NCBI GenBank assembly: GCA_017964105.1
Contig: JAGCSP010000070.1
Location: forward strand, 1-10,019
Length of the DNA stretch: 10,019 nt
Direction: 5' to 3'
Source of the DNA: Clostridia bacterium
GTDB lineage: Bacteria > Bacillota > Clostridia > Christensenellales > UBA1242
Shown here: positions 1-8,728 of the stretch, in pieces
How positions within the stretch are numbered: position 1 is the stretch's first letter
How the letters are laid out: each line of letters opens with the position of its first letter
Notes under the pieces: model-generated
Databases searched by the model: none
What the model was told of the DNA's origin: nothing
The model's input: only the letters and a program-made list of their open reading frames with translations
Position numbers and translations under genes: made by a program

Positions 1-1439
<1,439 letters not shown>

Positions 1440-1440
1440 A

Positions 1441-1470
1441 AAAAGACAGCATAATTGCTGTCTTTTTATT
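1441..1470. terminator. Bidirectional intrinsic terminator between mnmA and eno
   Basis: AAAAGACAGC (1441-1450), a 6-nt loop, and GCTGTCTTTT (1457-1466) form a perfect 10-bp stem. It is followed by T's on the plus strand and preceded by an A run (so T's on the minus strand). It lies between the stops of two convergent genes and can end both transcripts. Confidence 0.93.
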
Positions 1471-1472
1471 TA

Positions 1473-2756
<1,284 letters not shown>

Positions 2757-2776
2757 AAGATAAACTCCTTATATTC

Positions 2777-2801
2777 TTTTGATATAAGTATTATATCAAA
2801 A
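2777..2801. repeat. Perfect 11-bp inverted repeat over the eno promoter
   Basis: TTTTGATATAA (2777-2787), a 3-nt centre GTA, and TTATATCAAAA (2791-2801) form perfect arms. The repeat covers the -10 and predicted start of eno transcription, a typical place for a repressor operator. It is too AT-rich and lacks the downstream T-run needed for a terminator. The same TTTTGATATAA word recurs once, at 2871-2881, in the opposite-facing yigZ promoter. Confidence 0.6.
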
Positions 2802-2818
2802 ATGTGTAAAATAATAAA
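2783..2818 (-). promoter_or_regulatory. Extended -10 promoter of eno
   Basis: On the minus strand TGATATAAT (plus 2790-2798) is a perfect TATAAT with the TGn extension. The -35 at 17-bp spacing is weak (TTTATT, plus 2813-2818), as is common with extended -10 promoters. The predicted +1 is near 2783, giving a leader of about 27 nt that contains the AAGGAG ribosome site at 2765-2770. Confidence 0.7.
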
Positions 2819-2853
2819 ACATTTATGGTGGGTGAAAGTGTTATTTTATACAT

Positions 2854-2889
2854 TTTACAACATATTTTAATTTTGATATAATATAGACA
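2854..2889 (+). promoter_or_regulatory. Sigma-A promoter of the yigZ-recX-acpS operon, predicted leaderless
   Basis: TTTACA (2854-2859), a 17-bp spacer, and TATAAT (2877-2882) preceded by TGA give a near-consensus promoter with an extended -10. Counting seven bases from the last -10 base puts +1 at 2889, which is the A of the yigZ ATG. The bases before that ATG (AATATAGAC) contain no Shine-Dalgarno site. Confidence 0.8.
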
Positions 2890-3461
2890 TGAAAAGTGTG
2901 GCGAAAGATGCAAACATTTTAATAGAAATAAAGAAAAGTAAATTTTATGCATATGTTTATTATGTGGAAAATGAATTAGATGTGAAAATGCACATAGATG
3001 AGTTAAAGCATAAATTTAGCGATGCAACGCACATATGTTGGGCATATGTATTATCTTCGCCAAGAATGGAAAAGGCATGTGATGATGGTGAACCAGATGG
3101 TACAGCAGGCAGGCCAATTCTTGAAGTTATTAAAAAAAGAGAATTGGAAAATATTTTTGTTGCAGTTGTTAGATATTTTGGTGGTGTCAAGCTTGGTGCG
3201 GGTGGGCTTACTCGTGCATATTCTGGTAGTGCTGCAAGCATAATAGATGCATGTGGAATTGATGAATATGAATTGGCGTATTTTTATGATGAACACATAA
3301 GTATTTCAAATAGTAAAAACTATTTAAATATGTTGGAAAGCAATGGTGTTACTATCACTAACATTGAGTATGGACAAGATGTACACATTAAGTATTATTC
3401 ATTTACTAAGCTAAATGATAATTATATTGAATGCAAATTGTTTTGTAGAGGTGAGAAATGA
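2889..3461 (+). CDS. YigZ/IMPACT family protein (UPF0029)
   Basis: The 190-residue product carries the N-terminal IMPACT/UPF0029 domain signatures: IEIKKSKF (12-19), DATHICWAYVL (45-55), DDGEPDGTAGRPILEV (65-80) and VVRYFGGVKLGAGGLTRAYS (93-112). A shorter C-terminal ferredoxin-like half follows (DUF1949 type). The family includes E. coli YigZ and B. subtilis YvyE. Its eukaryotic relative IMPACT regulates the GCN2 kinase, but the bacterial role is not settled. The start is firm: an in-frame TGA at 2874-2876 closes the frame upstream and no other start codon lies between. That start coincides with the predicted transcription start, so the message should be leaderless. The stop overlaps the recX start as ATGA (3458-3461). 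The gene is first in an operon with recX and acpS. Confidence 0.93.
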   Translation: MKSVAKDANILIEIKKSKFYAYVYYVENELDVKMHIDELKHKFSDATHICWAYVLSSPRMEKACDDGEPDGTAGRPILEVIKKRELENIFVAVVRYFGGVKLGAGGLTRAYSGSAASIIDACGIDEYELAYFYDEHISISNSKNYLNMLESNGVTITNIEYGQDVHIKYYSFTKLNDNYIECKLFCRGEK

Positions 3462-4081
3462 AAATAACAAAAGTAGAAGTTCAAGCAAAAGACAAGACAA
3501 GAGTAAATGTGTATGCAGATGATAATTTTTTTGCTGGTATTGATATGGATACATGTGTAAAAAATGGTATTAAGGCAGGCAAGGAATTTAACGAAGTAGA
3601 ATTAAGTAAAGTTATCTTTGAAAGTGAATGTCAGCGTGCAATGGGAAAAGCAGCCAAGTATATGACAAAAGCATTAAAGACAACCAAGCAAATAAAAGAT
3701 TATCTAAAAACCAAAGGTTATGAAAGTCAAGTAATTGATTATTGTGTAAATAAGCTTGGAGAGTATAATTACCTGGATGATGAGGCATATGTAAAAGCAT
3801 ATATCAAAGATAAGGGTACATCATGTGGAGTGCATAAATTGCGTGCTGGTTTAACTAAAAAAGGCATTAGTAGTAAATTGCTTGATGAGGTATTTGAAAA
3901 CTATGAATCAAATCTAGATGATATAAGAAAACTTGCAATAAAGAAATTAGCAAATAAACCTAGAACATATGAGAATTTGTCAAAAACATTTGCATTTTTG
4001 TCAAATCGTGGCTTTGAATATGATGATATTAAGAAAGTAATAAATGAATTAAGGGAGAATGATGATGAGAGTTGGGATTGA
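3458..4081 (+). CDS. recX: Recombination regulator RecX
   Basis: RecX binds RecA filaments and modulates recombination and the SOS response in the cytoplasm. The 207-residue product fits the longer Bacillota form: a short N-terminal beta-rich region (ITKVEVQAKDKTRVNVYADDN), then helical repeats. Recognisable pieces are CQRAMGKAAKYMTKALKTTKQIKDYL, where family members usually read as a helix ending in S/T-x-x-E/Q-hydrophobic-x-x-x-L; YLDDEAYVKAYI (105-116), the conserved Y-hydrophobic-D-D-x-x-Y/F motif; GVHKLRAGLTKKGIS, matching the family G-x-x-x-hydrophobic-x-x-x-L-x-x-K-G-hydrophobic pattern; and a last repeat with NRGFEYDDIKKVI. It starts at the ATGA overlap with yigZ, with GAGGTG at 3450-3455 serving as RBS, and ends 17 nt inside acpS. 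No recA is visible in the window. Confidence 0.9.
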   Translation: MKITKVEVQAKDKTRVNVYADDNFFAGIDMDTCVKNGIKAGKEFNEVELSKVIFESECQRAMGKAAKYMTKALKTTKQIKDYLKTKGYESQVIDYCVNKLGEYNYLDDEAYVKAYIKDKGTSCGVHKLRAGLTKKGISSKLLDEVFENYESNLDDIRKLAIKKLANKPRTYENLSKTFAFLSNRGFEYDDIKKVINELRENDDESWD

Positions 4082-4427
4082 TTTGGTAGAAGTAAATAGG
4101 TTTGTAAAGATGGCCGAGCAAAAGAATACGCTTGGTAAAGTGTTTAGCGAATATGAAATTGAACACATTGGTAAAGCTGCTCATACACTTCCACGTATGG
4201 CAGGATTGTATGCGGCAAAAGAAGCAGTGGTAAAGGCACTTGGTATTGGGCTATTTGGTGGCCTCGTATTAAATGAAATTGAAATTCGCCACGATGACAA
4301 TGGTAGGCCATATCTTAATGTGACAGATAAGATTAAAGAATTATTTTCAAAGTATGGCGTAAGCAAAGCTGATGTAAGCATATCTCACACGGATTCACTT
4401 GCCACAGCAATTTGCATTTTGGAGTAA
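4065..4427 (+). CDS. acpS: Holo-[acyl-carrier-protein] synthase AcpS
   Basis: AcpS transfers 4'-phosphopantetheine from coenzyme A to the serine of acyl carrier protein, activating fatty-acid synthesis in the cytoplasm. The 120-residue product matches the family length. It shows VGIDLVEVNRF (3-13) with the Mg ligand Asp6, RMAGLYAAKEAVVKALG (44-60) with Glu53, the NGRPYL turn (79-84), and VSISHTDSLATAIC with His108. Three consecutive ATG codons occur at 4059, 4062 and 4065. I choose 4065 because GGGAG at 4053-4057 then has 7-nt spacing and the protein begins MRVGIDLVEV as relatives do; 4062 is also possible. It overlaps recX by 17 nt and ends in tandem TAATAA. In Bacillus subtilis acpS lies near alr and the ndoAI-ndoA (mazEF) pair; here the pair follows directly without alr. 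Confidence 0.94.
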   Translation: MRVGIDLVEVNRFVKMAEQKNTLGKVFSEYEIEHIGKAAHTLPRMAGLYAAKEAVVKALGIGLFGGLVLNEIEIRHDDNGRPYLNVTDKIKELFSKYGVSKADVSISHTDSLATAICILE

Positions 4428-4452
4428 TAATATATTTTGTTTTGCACAAGGT

Positions 4453-4490
4453 AAATCTATAACGCATGCGGTTATGGATTTATTTTTTGT
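4453..4490 (+). terminator. Intrinsic terminator or attenuator after acpS
   Basis: AAATCTATAAC (4453-4463) pairs with GTTATGGATTT (4471-4481) with one G-U pair. The loop overlaps the self-complementary 8-mer CGCATGCG (4463-4470), and ATTTTTTG follows. It probably ends the yigZ-recX-acpS transcript. Because the next RBS begins within 15 nt and I find no good promoter between, some read-through into the toxin pair is likely. Confidence 0.75.
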
Positions 4491-4505
4491 TTTGGAGGTA
4501 AAACA

Positions 4506-4709
4506 ATGTCGTATTTTGATAAGTATAGTTTAGATTTATTGGAGCAAGTAAATAATAATCATAAGCACATTTGTGTGAGAGAAAATCATACAATGAGTGT
4601 AGATAAGTTGCAACTACAAGATTATGATTATAGTGATATAGATATTTTTGACGATGTGGCACTTATCGATTTGGAAAAATACGAACAATGGTTGAGTCGC
4701 AAGAAATAA
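4506..4709 (+). CDS. Small acidic protein, candidate antitoxin for MazF
   Basis: The product has 67 residues. I do not recognise its family; the role is inferred from position. It lies directly upstream of mazF and overlaps it by 22 nt, the usual arrangement of an antitoxin. A strong TTTGGAGGT site at 4491-4499 precedes the ATG by 6 nt. The N-terminal half ([28 protein letters not shown]) is polar. The second half is strongly acidic ([25 protein letters not shown]), resembling in character the acidic tails by which MazE-type antitoxins block the MazF RNA-binding groove. I see neither the ribbon-helix-helix of EndoAI-type partners nor an AbrB-like MazE fold, so it may lack DNA binding and autoregulation. 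Alternatively it is an unrelated small gene coupled to mazF. The coding call is good; the function is tentative. Confidence 0.75.
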   Translation: MSYFDKYSLDLLEQVNNNHKHICVRENHTMSVDKLQLQDYDYSDIDIFDDVALIDLEKYEQWLSRKK

Positions 4710-5047
4710 AACGTGGGGATTTGTATTATGCAGATTTAAGTCCTGTGGTGGGTAGTGAGCAAGGTGGCATTCGCCCTGTGCTAATTATTCAAAACGATGT
4801 GGGTAATAAATATTCCCCAACAGTTATTGCAGCAGCAATAACAAGCAAAATTAATAAAGCACGCATTCCTACACATATAGAATTAAAATCTGATGTTTAT
4901 GGGTTGCCAAAAGATAGTGTAGTGTTATTAGAACAACTACGCACATTAGATAAGCGAAGATTGACAGAAAAAATTGGCAAATTGGATGCGCTTGCTATGG
5001 CAAATGTGGATACTGCATTGCTCATTTCTTTGGGCTTTTCAATGTGA
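4688..5047 (+). CDS. mazF: MazF/EndoA-type mRNA interferase toxin
   Basis: This belongs to the PemK/MazF family of sequence-specific ribosome-independent endoribonucleases. The 119-residue product follows the Bacillus EndoA (NdoA) pattern: [68 protein letters not shown]. Arg29 (in GGIRPV) and Thr52 (in AAITSK) correspond to the catalytic Arg25 and Thr48 of EndoA, so the enzyme looks active. The start lies inside the upstream small gene (22-nt overlap) with no strong RBS, so translation is probably coupled to that gene, keeping toxin below antitoxin. A hairpin terminator follows within 10 nt. Nearness to acpS fits the chromosomal, housekeeping-type toxin pair of Bacillota rather than a mobile one. 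EndoA cuts at UACAU; the specificity here cannot be read from sequence alone. Confidence 0.95.
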   Translation: MVESQEIKRGDLYYADLSPVVGSEQGGIRPVLIIQNDVGNKYSPTVIAAAITSKINKARIPTHIELKSDVYGLPKDSVVLLEQLRTLDKRRLTEKIGKLDALAMANVDTALLISLGFSM

Positions 5048-5054
5048 AAAAGAT

Positions 5055-5090
5055 AAAGTTGAATATGATATTCAACTTTTTTTATTTTTT
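5055..5090 (+). terminator. Intrinsic terminator after mazF
   Basis: AAAGTTGAATA (5055-5065), loop TGA, and TATTCAACTTT (5069-5079) form a perfect 11-bp stem, followed by TTTTATTTTTT. It starts 8 nt after the mazF stop and isolates the toxin pair from the next gene. Confidence 0.93.
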
Positions 5091-5153
5091 ATAAACTAAA
5101 CTAAATACAAAAGTCTAACAAAATGTTATACTTATTTCTAAAGAAATTGGGTA

Positions 5154-5189
5154 TTGACATAGTATATATTTAGTGTTAGAATATATTTG
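5154..5189 (+). promoter_or_regulatory. Strong sigma-A promoter of the 757-residue protein gene
   Basis: A consensus TTGACA (5154-5159), a 17-bp spacer, and TAGAAT (5177-5182) preceded by TGT give a near-ideal promoter with an extended -10. The predicted +1 is near 5189, with a leader of about 40 nt ending in AGGGAGGT (5213-5220), 8 nt before the ATG. Both signals predict abundant product. Confidence 0.85.
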
Positions 5190-5228
5190 TAAAATTTATG
5201 TATTGAGTACCAAGGGAGGTAAACAACA

Positions 5229-7502
5229 ATGGCAGAAACCAAAATTACAAAAGCAGAAATGATTAGAATAATCAATGAAGCAGGGGCATTGGGTAATAAT
5301 GGCAGACCTGATGCAGAAGAAATGGCTGAAATTGAAGAATTATTCTGGAATCATGATGAGAAAGGGAATAGAACCACATATAAATTCTCAGTTTACAATG
5401 CCGATGGTACAATAAACGAAGAAGAGACCCAAAAGCTTAAAGATGCTACATTTGAAGCATGGTACAACTATTATGTGGAGAGCAAAGCAACTGCATATTA
5501 TTTGAAAAAAGCATACACAAAATTAAATGTTGAAGATTTATCTGGTAATGAAACAGAATTTCTTGCGGGTAAAGATGTTATTAAAAATAAGCATGCAGCA
5601 AGCCAAGCTCAAGCTTTACTTAAATATGTTGTAGAAGCAGAAGACTATGAAGCATTTGCAAGCAATGGCATTATTAGACCAATGACAAAAGCAGTAACTA
5701 AATCATGTTTTGATGCCTCTGTTTCAGGTAAAAAATGGAACTCAGAATTTAGCGTTGATGATGTGTTAGAAATGGCAGCTGCAATTTCAAATATTCAATA
5801 CAACGCAAAGATTGTAGAAATAGTAAACAAGAATTGTGAAAAATTCTGCGATGTATTTGATTGTGCTGATAAAGTATTATCTGTTAAAGATACCAATTGG
5901 GCACAATCTTCAGACGTAGTAAGTTTAGTAAAATGCATGAGCGAAGAGAAAACCCAAGAAGGTGGCAAAAAAACATTTTATGGCATGATTACTGAATTTG
6001 CAAGATTAACAGGCAGACCAAAAACACGTAGTGATAATAGTGCTAAGACATATTTTTTGGCATTTAGAACAAATTATCTTGTAAATGAAAGTGTTATTAC
6101 TACTACTGCAGATTTGGATAAAGCAATTAGCGGGTTAAAAGAATACACTGAGCTATACGCAGAAGCAGTAAAAGCTATAGAATACGCAAAAACTCTTTCA
6201 TATTCAGATGAAGTAAAGGCAAATGTTATCAAGGTTATTGAAGATTATGCAAATGTAAAATATGTTTACAATGGCCCATACCTACAAAGACTAGAACGCA
6301 TTCGTGATATTGTAGATTCATTTGAAACATTTAACGGAATTTTAAGTACCACATTACCTAAAGACAAAGCATTTGAATTAATTACAAAAGATTTGGAAAG
6401 TGGTGATTTAACAAAACAAGTAAGATTGTTATCATATAAAGCTGTTGGTTATTTATTTGATACAGAAGATGTTGAAAAAGCAAAAGAAATTGAAGCATTG
6501 CTTGAAAGATTACAATTATTAAATAAGTCAAAAGGCTCTGATGTAACAAAATTAGATCCTAAGAGCGCAGATTATCTTGCAAAAGTAAGTTCAACACTTG
6601 TAGATGAATCTAATTCAAAATCTTGGAAATCTGAAGTAAAAGTAATCATTGCAGAACTATCAAAACTTACAACAATAGAAAAAGAAGTGATAAAGGAAGA
6701 ACCCGTAGTGATAAAGGAAGAACCTGTAGAAGTAAAAAAAGAAGAACCTGTAAAAGTTCTAAGAGAAGGTAAAAAAGTTGTTGCTCCTGCAATTACACCA
6801 GAAATTTTAGTAACATCACAAAAACGTGTATCTAATGGCAAATATCACTATGTATGGCCATGGGGCAAAGGTGTAAAAGTTGCTTATGTGGAAGATACAT
6901 TCCGTGCAGGACACAAGGAAATTAGTTCATTGTACAAAACATTAGAAGACGTAAGTAAAAAAGTGGAAGGAATGAATTTTGATTACCCAGATGCAGCAAA
7001 AGGTGCACAAATTTCTATCAAAGGCAAAACAAAAGATATGCGAATCATTTTGGAATCAGTACACAGTATTGGATTTAAAAATGATCCTGCATTTAAGGAA
7101 CAAGGCATTCAAACTTATCTAAATAAGTATGAAGGCGAAATTGTTGATAAGTATAGATACAAAGGTTTGCATACAAAACTTGGTTATTACAGTGAAAGAA
7201 TGCAAGAATATGCAGCTGAAGAGAAACTTGGCGAAATACTCCTTGGCATTGTAAGCGGCGAAGTAACTGATGTAAAATTATCTAAAGAACAATTTGATAG
7301 ATTGCCAAAAGATGTTCAATCTTTAGCAGAAGATGGTTATCTACATGTAGAAGGTCAATTATTTACTGGTGACAAAGAATATACTGCAGAAGATAAACAA
7401 TTATACAGAACAACTGTTGAGGTATTTAAAGCAGTGTTTGCAGACCTTGATGCACTTGAAAAAGGTGAAGGTCCAGCAAAAGAAGATGATTTAATAAAAT
7501 AA
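5229..7502 (+). CDS. Large soluble protein of unknown function (757 aa)
   Basis: I do not recognise this protein. It begins MAETKITKAEMIRIINEAG, with no signal peptide, membrane segment, LPXTG or lipobox, so a cytoplasmic location is likely. It is rich in Lys, Glu, Asp, Ala and Tyr and looks mostly helical. The N-terminal part (about 1-480) has helix-like stretches such as YTELYAEAVKAIEYAKTL and YLQRLERIRDIVDSFETF. A charged linker with three EEPV repeats (487-508) separates it from a second domain of about 230 residues (about 525-757), which starts near NGKYHYVWPWGKGVKVAYVED. I see no nucleotide-binding, nuclease or protease motif. The ATG is supported by AGGGAGGT at 8-nt spacing. The gene stands alone between a strong promoter and a strong terminator, so it is probably monocistronic and highly expressed. 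A structural, scaffold or storage role is possible but unsupported. Confidence 0.9.
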   Translation: MAETKITKAEMIRIINEAGALGNNGRPDAEEMAEIEELFWNHDEKGNRTTYKFSVYNADGTINEEETQKLKDATFEAWYNYYVESKATAYYLKKAYTKLNVEDLSGNETEFLAGKDVIKNKHAASQAQALLKYVVEAEDYEAFASNGIIRPMTKAVTKSCFDASVSGKKWNSEFSVDDVLEMAAAISNIQYNAKIVEIVNKNCEKFCDVFDCADKVLSVKDTNWAQSSDVVSLVKCMSEEKTQEGGKKTFYGMITEFARLTGRPKTRSDNSAKTYFLAFRTNYLVNESVITTTADLDKAISGLKEYTELYAEAVKAIEYAKTLSYSDEVKANVIKVIEDYANVKYVYNGPYLQRLERIRDIVDSFETFNGILSTTLPKDKAFELITKDLESGDLTKQVRLLSYKAVGYLFDTEDVEKAKEIEALLERLQLLNKSKGSDVTKLDPKSADYLAKVSSTLVDESNSKSWKSEVKVIIAELSKLTTIEKEVIKEEPVVIKEEPVEVKKEEPVKVLREGKKVVAPAITPEILVTSQKRVSNGKYHYVWPWGKGVKVAYVEDTFRAGHKEISSLYKTLEDVSKKVEGMNFDYPDAAKGAQISIKGKTKDMRIILESVHSIGFKNDPAFKEQGIQTYLNKYEGEIVDKYRYKGLHTKLGYYSERMQEYAAEEKLGEILLGIVSGEVTDVKLSKEQFDRLPKDVQSLAEDGYLHVEGQLFTGDKEYTAEDKQLYRTTVEVFKAVFADLDALEKGEGPAKEDDLIK
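6687..6752 (+). repeat. Short in-frame tandem repeat encoding the EEPV linker
   Basis: Two 21-nt units (6687-6707 and 6708-6728) differ by one silent base (CCC versus CCT). A third, diverged 24-nt unit (6729-6752) follows. They encode VIKEEPV, VIKEEPV and EVKKEEPV, residues 487-508, a charged Pro-containing linker between two presumed domains. The near identity at DNA level suggests recent duplication by slippage, so unit number may vary between strains. Confidence 0.88.
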
Positions 7503-7509
7503 TTAATTT

Positions 7510-7540
7510 ATGCACAGCATTTATGCTGTGCATTTTTTTG
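7510..7540 (+). terminator. Intrinsic terminator after the 757-residue protein gene
   Basis: ATGCACAGCA (7510-7519), a 4-nt loop, and TGCTGTGCAT (7524-7533) form a perfect stem, followed by seven T's. This is the most GC-rich terminator stem in the window. It lies 7 nt after the stop codon. Confidence 0.95.
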
Positions 7541-7571
7541 TCGTAACTAGCATTACATTGCAATAAATTAA

Positions 7572-7607
7572 TTGCTTAATTATTTTAAAATAATTATACT
7601 AGTTATA
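7572..7607 (+). promoter_or_regulatory. Promoter of lgt with palindromic spacer
   Basis: TTGCTT (7572-7577), a 17-bp spacer, and TATACT (7595-7600) form a reasonable sigma-A promoter with predicted +1 near 7607. The leader holds AAAAGGA (7616-7622), 7 nt before the lgt ATG. A 20-bp palindrome fills the spacer. Confidence 0.65.
7577..7596. repeat. 20-bp perfect palindrome in the lgt promoter spacer
   Basis: TAATTATTTT followed by AAAATAATTA is a perfect palindrome with no central gap, sitting between the -35 and -10 of lgt. Shorter inverted words TAACTAG (7544-7550) and CTAGTTA (7599-7605) flank it. It could be an operator, but pure AT palindromes are common in AT-rich DNA, so the support is modest. 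Confidence 0.5.
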
Positions 7608-7629
7608 GAAATAATAAAAGGATAGATAA

Positions 7630-8517
7630 ATGGACAACGAATTTCACGTATTTGGATTTAAATTTAAATGGCGAAATACTTTGATCACTCTTGGTATAGC
7701 AGCTGCTGTGCTAATAGTGCTACTTCTTATAGATATGTACCTAATGCCAATTAGTTGGTATGGTGTAATTATAGGTACTGCTTTTTTGGTGGCGCTATTG
7801 CTTGCGACACAAACATTTCCATTGCGAAATTTACCTAGTGATTATCCATATGATTTAGTGTGGTGGGTATTTCCACTTTCAATTATATTTGCAAGGGCAT
7901 ATTATGTCGTGAATTCATTAAGTGAATTCCATTCGTTTTATGATGTGATAGCAGTGTGGAATGGTGGTCTTGCAATTTTTGGTGGCATAATAGGTGGAAT
8001 TATTGCAATACTTATTTGTTCAAAGATTAAAAAGCACAATGCAATAGATACCGCAGATTGCATTGCACCATTACTACTACTTGCTCAAAGTATTGGCAGA
8101 TGGGGGAATTTTGTAAATCAAGAAGTATTTGGAAAAGAAGTTGTGTCCAAAGCATGGCAATGGTTTCCATTTGCAGTGCACATTGAAAATGGAGCATTTA
8201 GTGGCTGGTTCCTCGCAACATTCTTTTATGAAAGTATAATTAATTTGGCCGGATTCTTTATATTGATGACAATACTTAGAAAAGTAAATCTTCGTGGATT
8301 TGCAACATGCTGCTATTTAATATATGAAGGATTTATAAGATATTTCTTAGAAAGTCTTAGAGTGCCAGAATATATATTATATATTCCAGGGACAAAATTC
8401 CCTGTATCACAAGCAGTTAGTTTGGGAATGATATTTGTAGGTATTGTGGGAATAGTAATAATTACTATTATCCGAAACAAAAAGAATGCAAAAAATAACC
8501 AAACTGTTAATACTTAA
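7630..8517 (+). CDS. lgt: Phosphatidylglycerol-prolipoprotein diacylglyceryl transferase Lgt
   Basis: Lgt is the membrane enzyme that moves diacylglycerol from phosphatidylglycerol to the lipobox cysteine of prolipoproteins, the first step of lipoprotein maturation. The 295-residue product has about seven hydrophobic segments. It carries ISWYGVIIGTAFLVALLLA (41-59, usually I-x-W-Y-G), FARAYYVV (87-94), VWNGGLAIFGGIIGG (109-123), SIGRWGNFVNQEVFG (154-168) with Arg157 matching the essential Arg143 of E. coli, and EGFIRYFLESLR (233-244) before a last helix. The conserved His (E. coli His103; Tyr in some Bacillota) before GG in the third motif is Phe117 here, a position worth noting. The N-terminus has an extra hydrophobic helix (about 17-37) before the I-x-W-Y-G motif. 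The gene starts a likely three-gene transcript; its last 32 nt overlap the next gene. Confidence 0.96.
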   Translation: MDNEFHVFGFKFKWRNTLITLGIAAAVLIVLLLIDMYLMPISWYGVIIGTAFLVALLLATQTFPLRNLPSDYPYDLVWWVFPLSIIFARAYYVVNSLSEFHSFYDVIAVWNGGLAIFGGIIGGIIAILICSKIKKHNAIDTADCIAPLLLLAQSIGRWGNFVNQEVFGKEVVSKAWQWFPFAVHIENGAFSGWFLATFFYESIINLAGFFILMTILRKVNLRGFATCCYLIYEGFIRYFLESLRVPEYILYIPGTKFPVSQAVSLGMIFVGIVGIVIITIIRNKKNAKNNQTVNT

Positions 8518-8719
8518 TATCATTATAGTTGCAATGTATATCACGATTTACGCTATATTTTTTGACAAACTATATATATATTCAGACGTATTATTGTTAT
8601 CTTGCGTAGTAATTTCGATGCTTGCAAGAGTTGTTATACTTAGGAGTATAAGTATTTTTGTTATTTCATTTGTGATATTTATAATTTGTGATATAATTAT
8701 TGCGTTTAAATTTTTTTGA
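8486..8719 (+). CDS. Small hydrophobic membrane protein (77 aa)
   Basis: This is an unrecognised product, almost entirely hydrophobic, with probably three membrane helices: LLILNIIIVAMYITIYAIFF (7-26), VLLLSCVVISMLARVVIL and IFVISFVIFIICDIIIAF near the C-terminus. A single Arg-rich turn (ARVVILRS) lies between the last two. The start at 8486 overlaps the lgt end by 32 nt and has no strong RBS, which suggests coupled translation. A later ATG at 8534 would avoid the overlap but would cut the first helix. The TGA stop (8717-8719) forms part of the TGAGGT ribosome site of the next gene. Position between lgt and a divIVA-like gene suggests a membrane partner, but this is inference. It could be a chance ORF in AT-rich DNA, though the tight fit between two genes argues for coding. 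Confidence 0.66.
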   Translation: MQKITKLLILNIIIVAMYITIYAIFFDKLYIYSDVLLLSCVVISMLARVVILRSISIFVISFVIFIICDIIIAFKFF

Positions 8720-8728
8720 GGTAAAACA

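Noticed and set aside
6572..6841. Minus-strand open frame with Ser/Thr repeats (TGSSF...)
   Set aside because: It is the mirror of the EEPV linker repeat of the large plus-strand gene; the repetition comes from that repeat.
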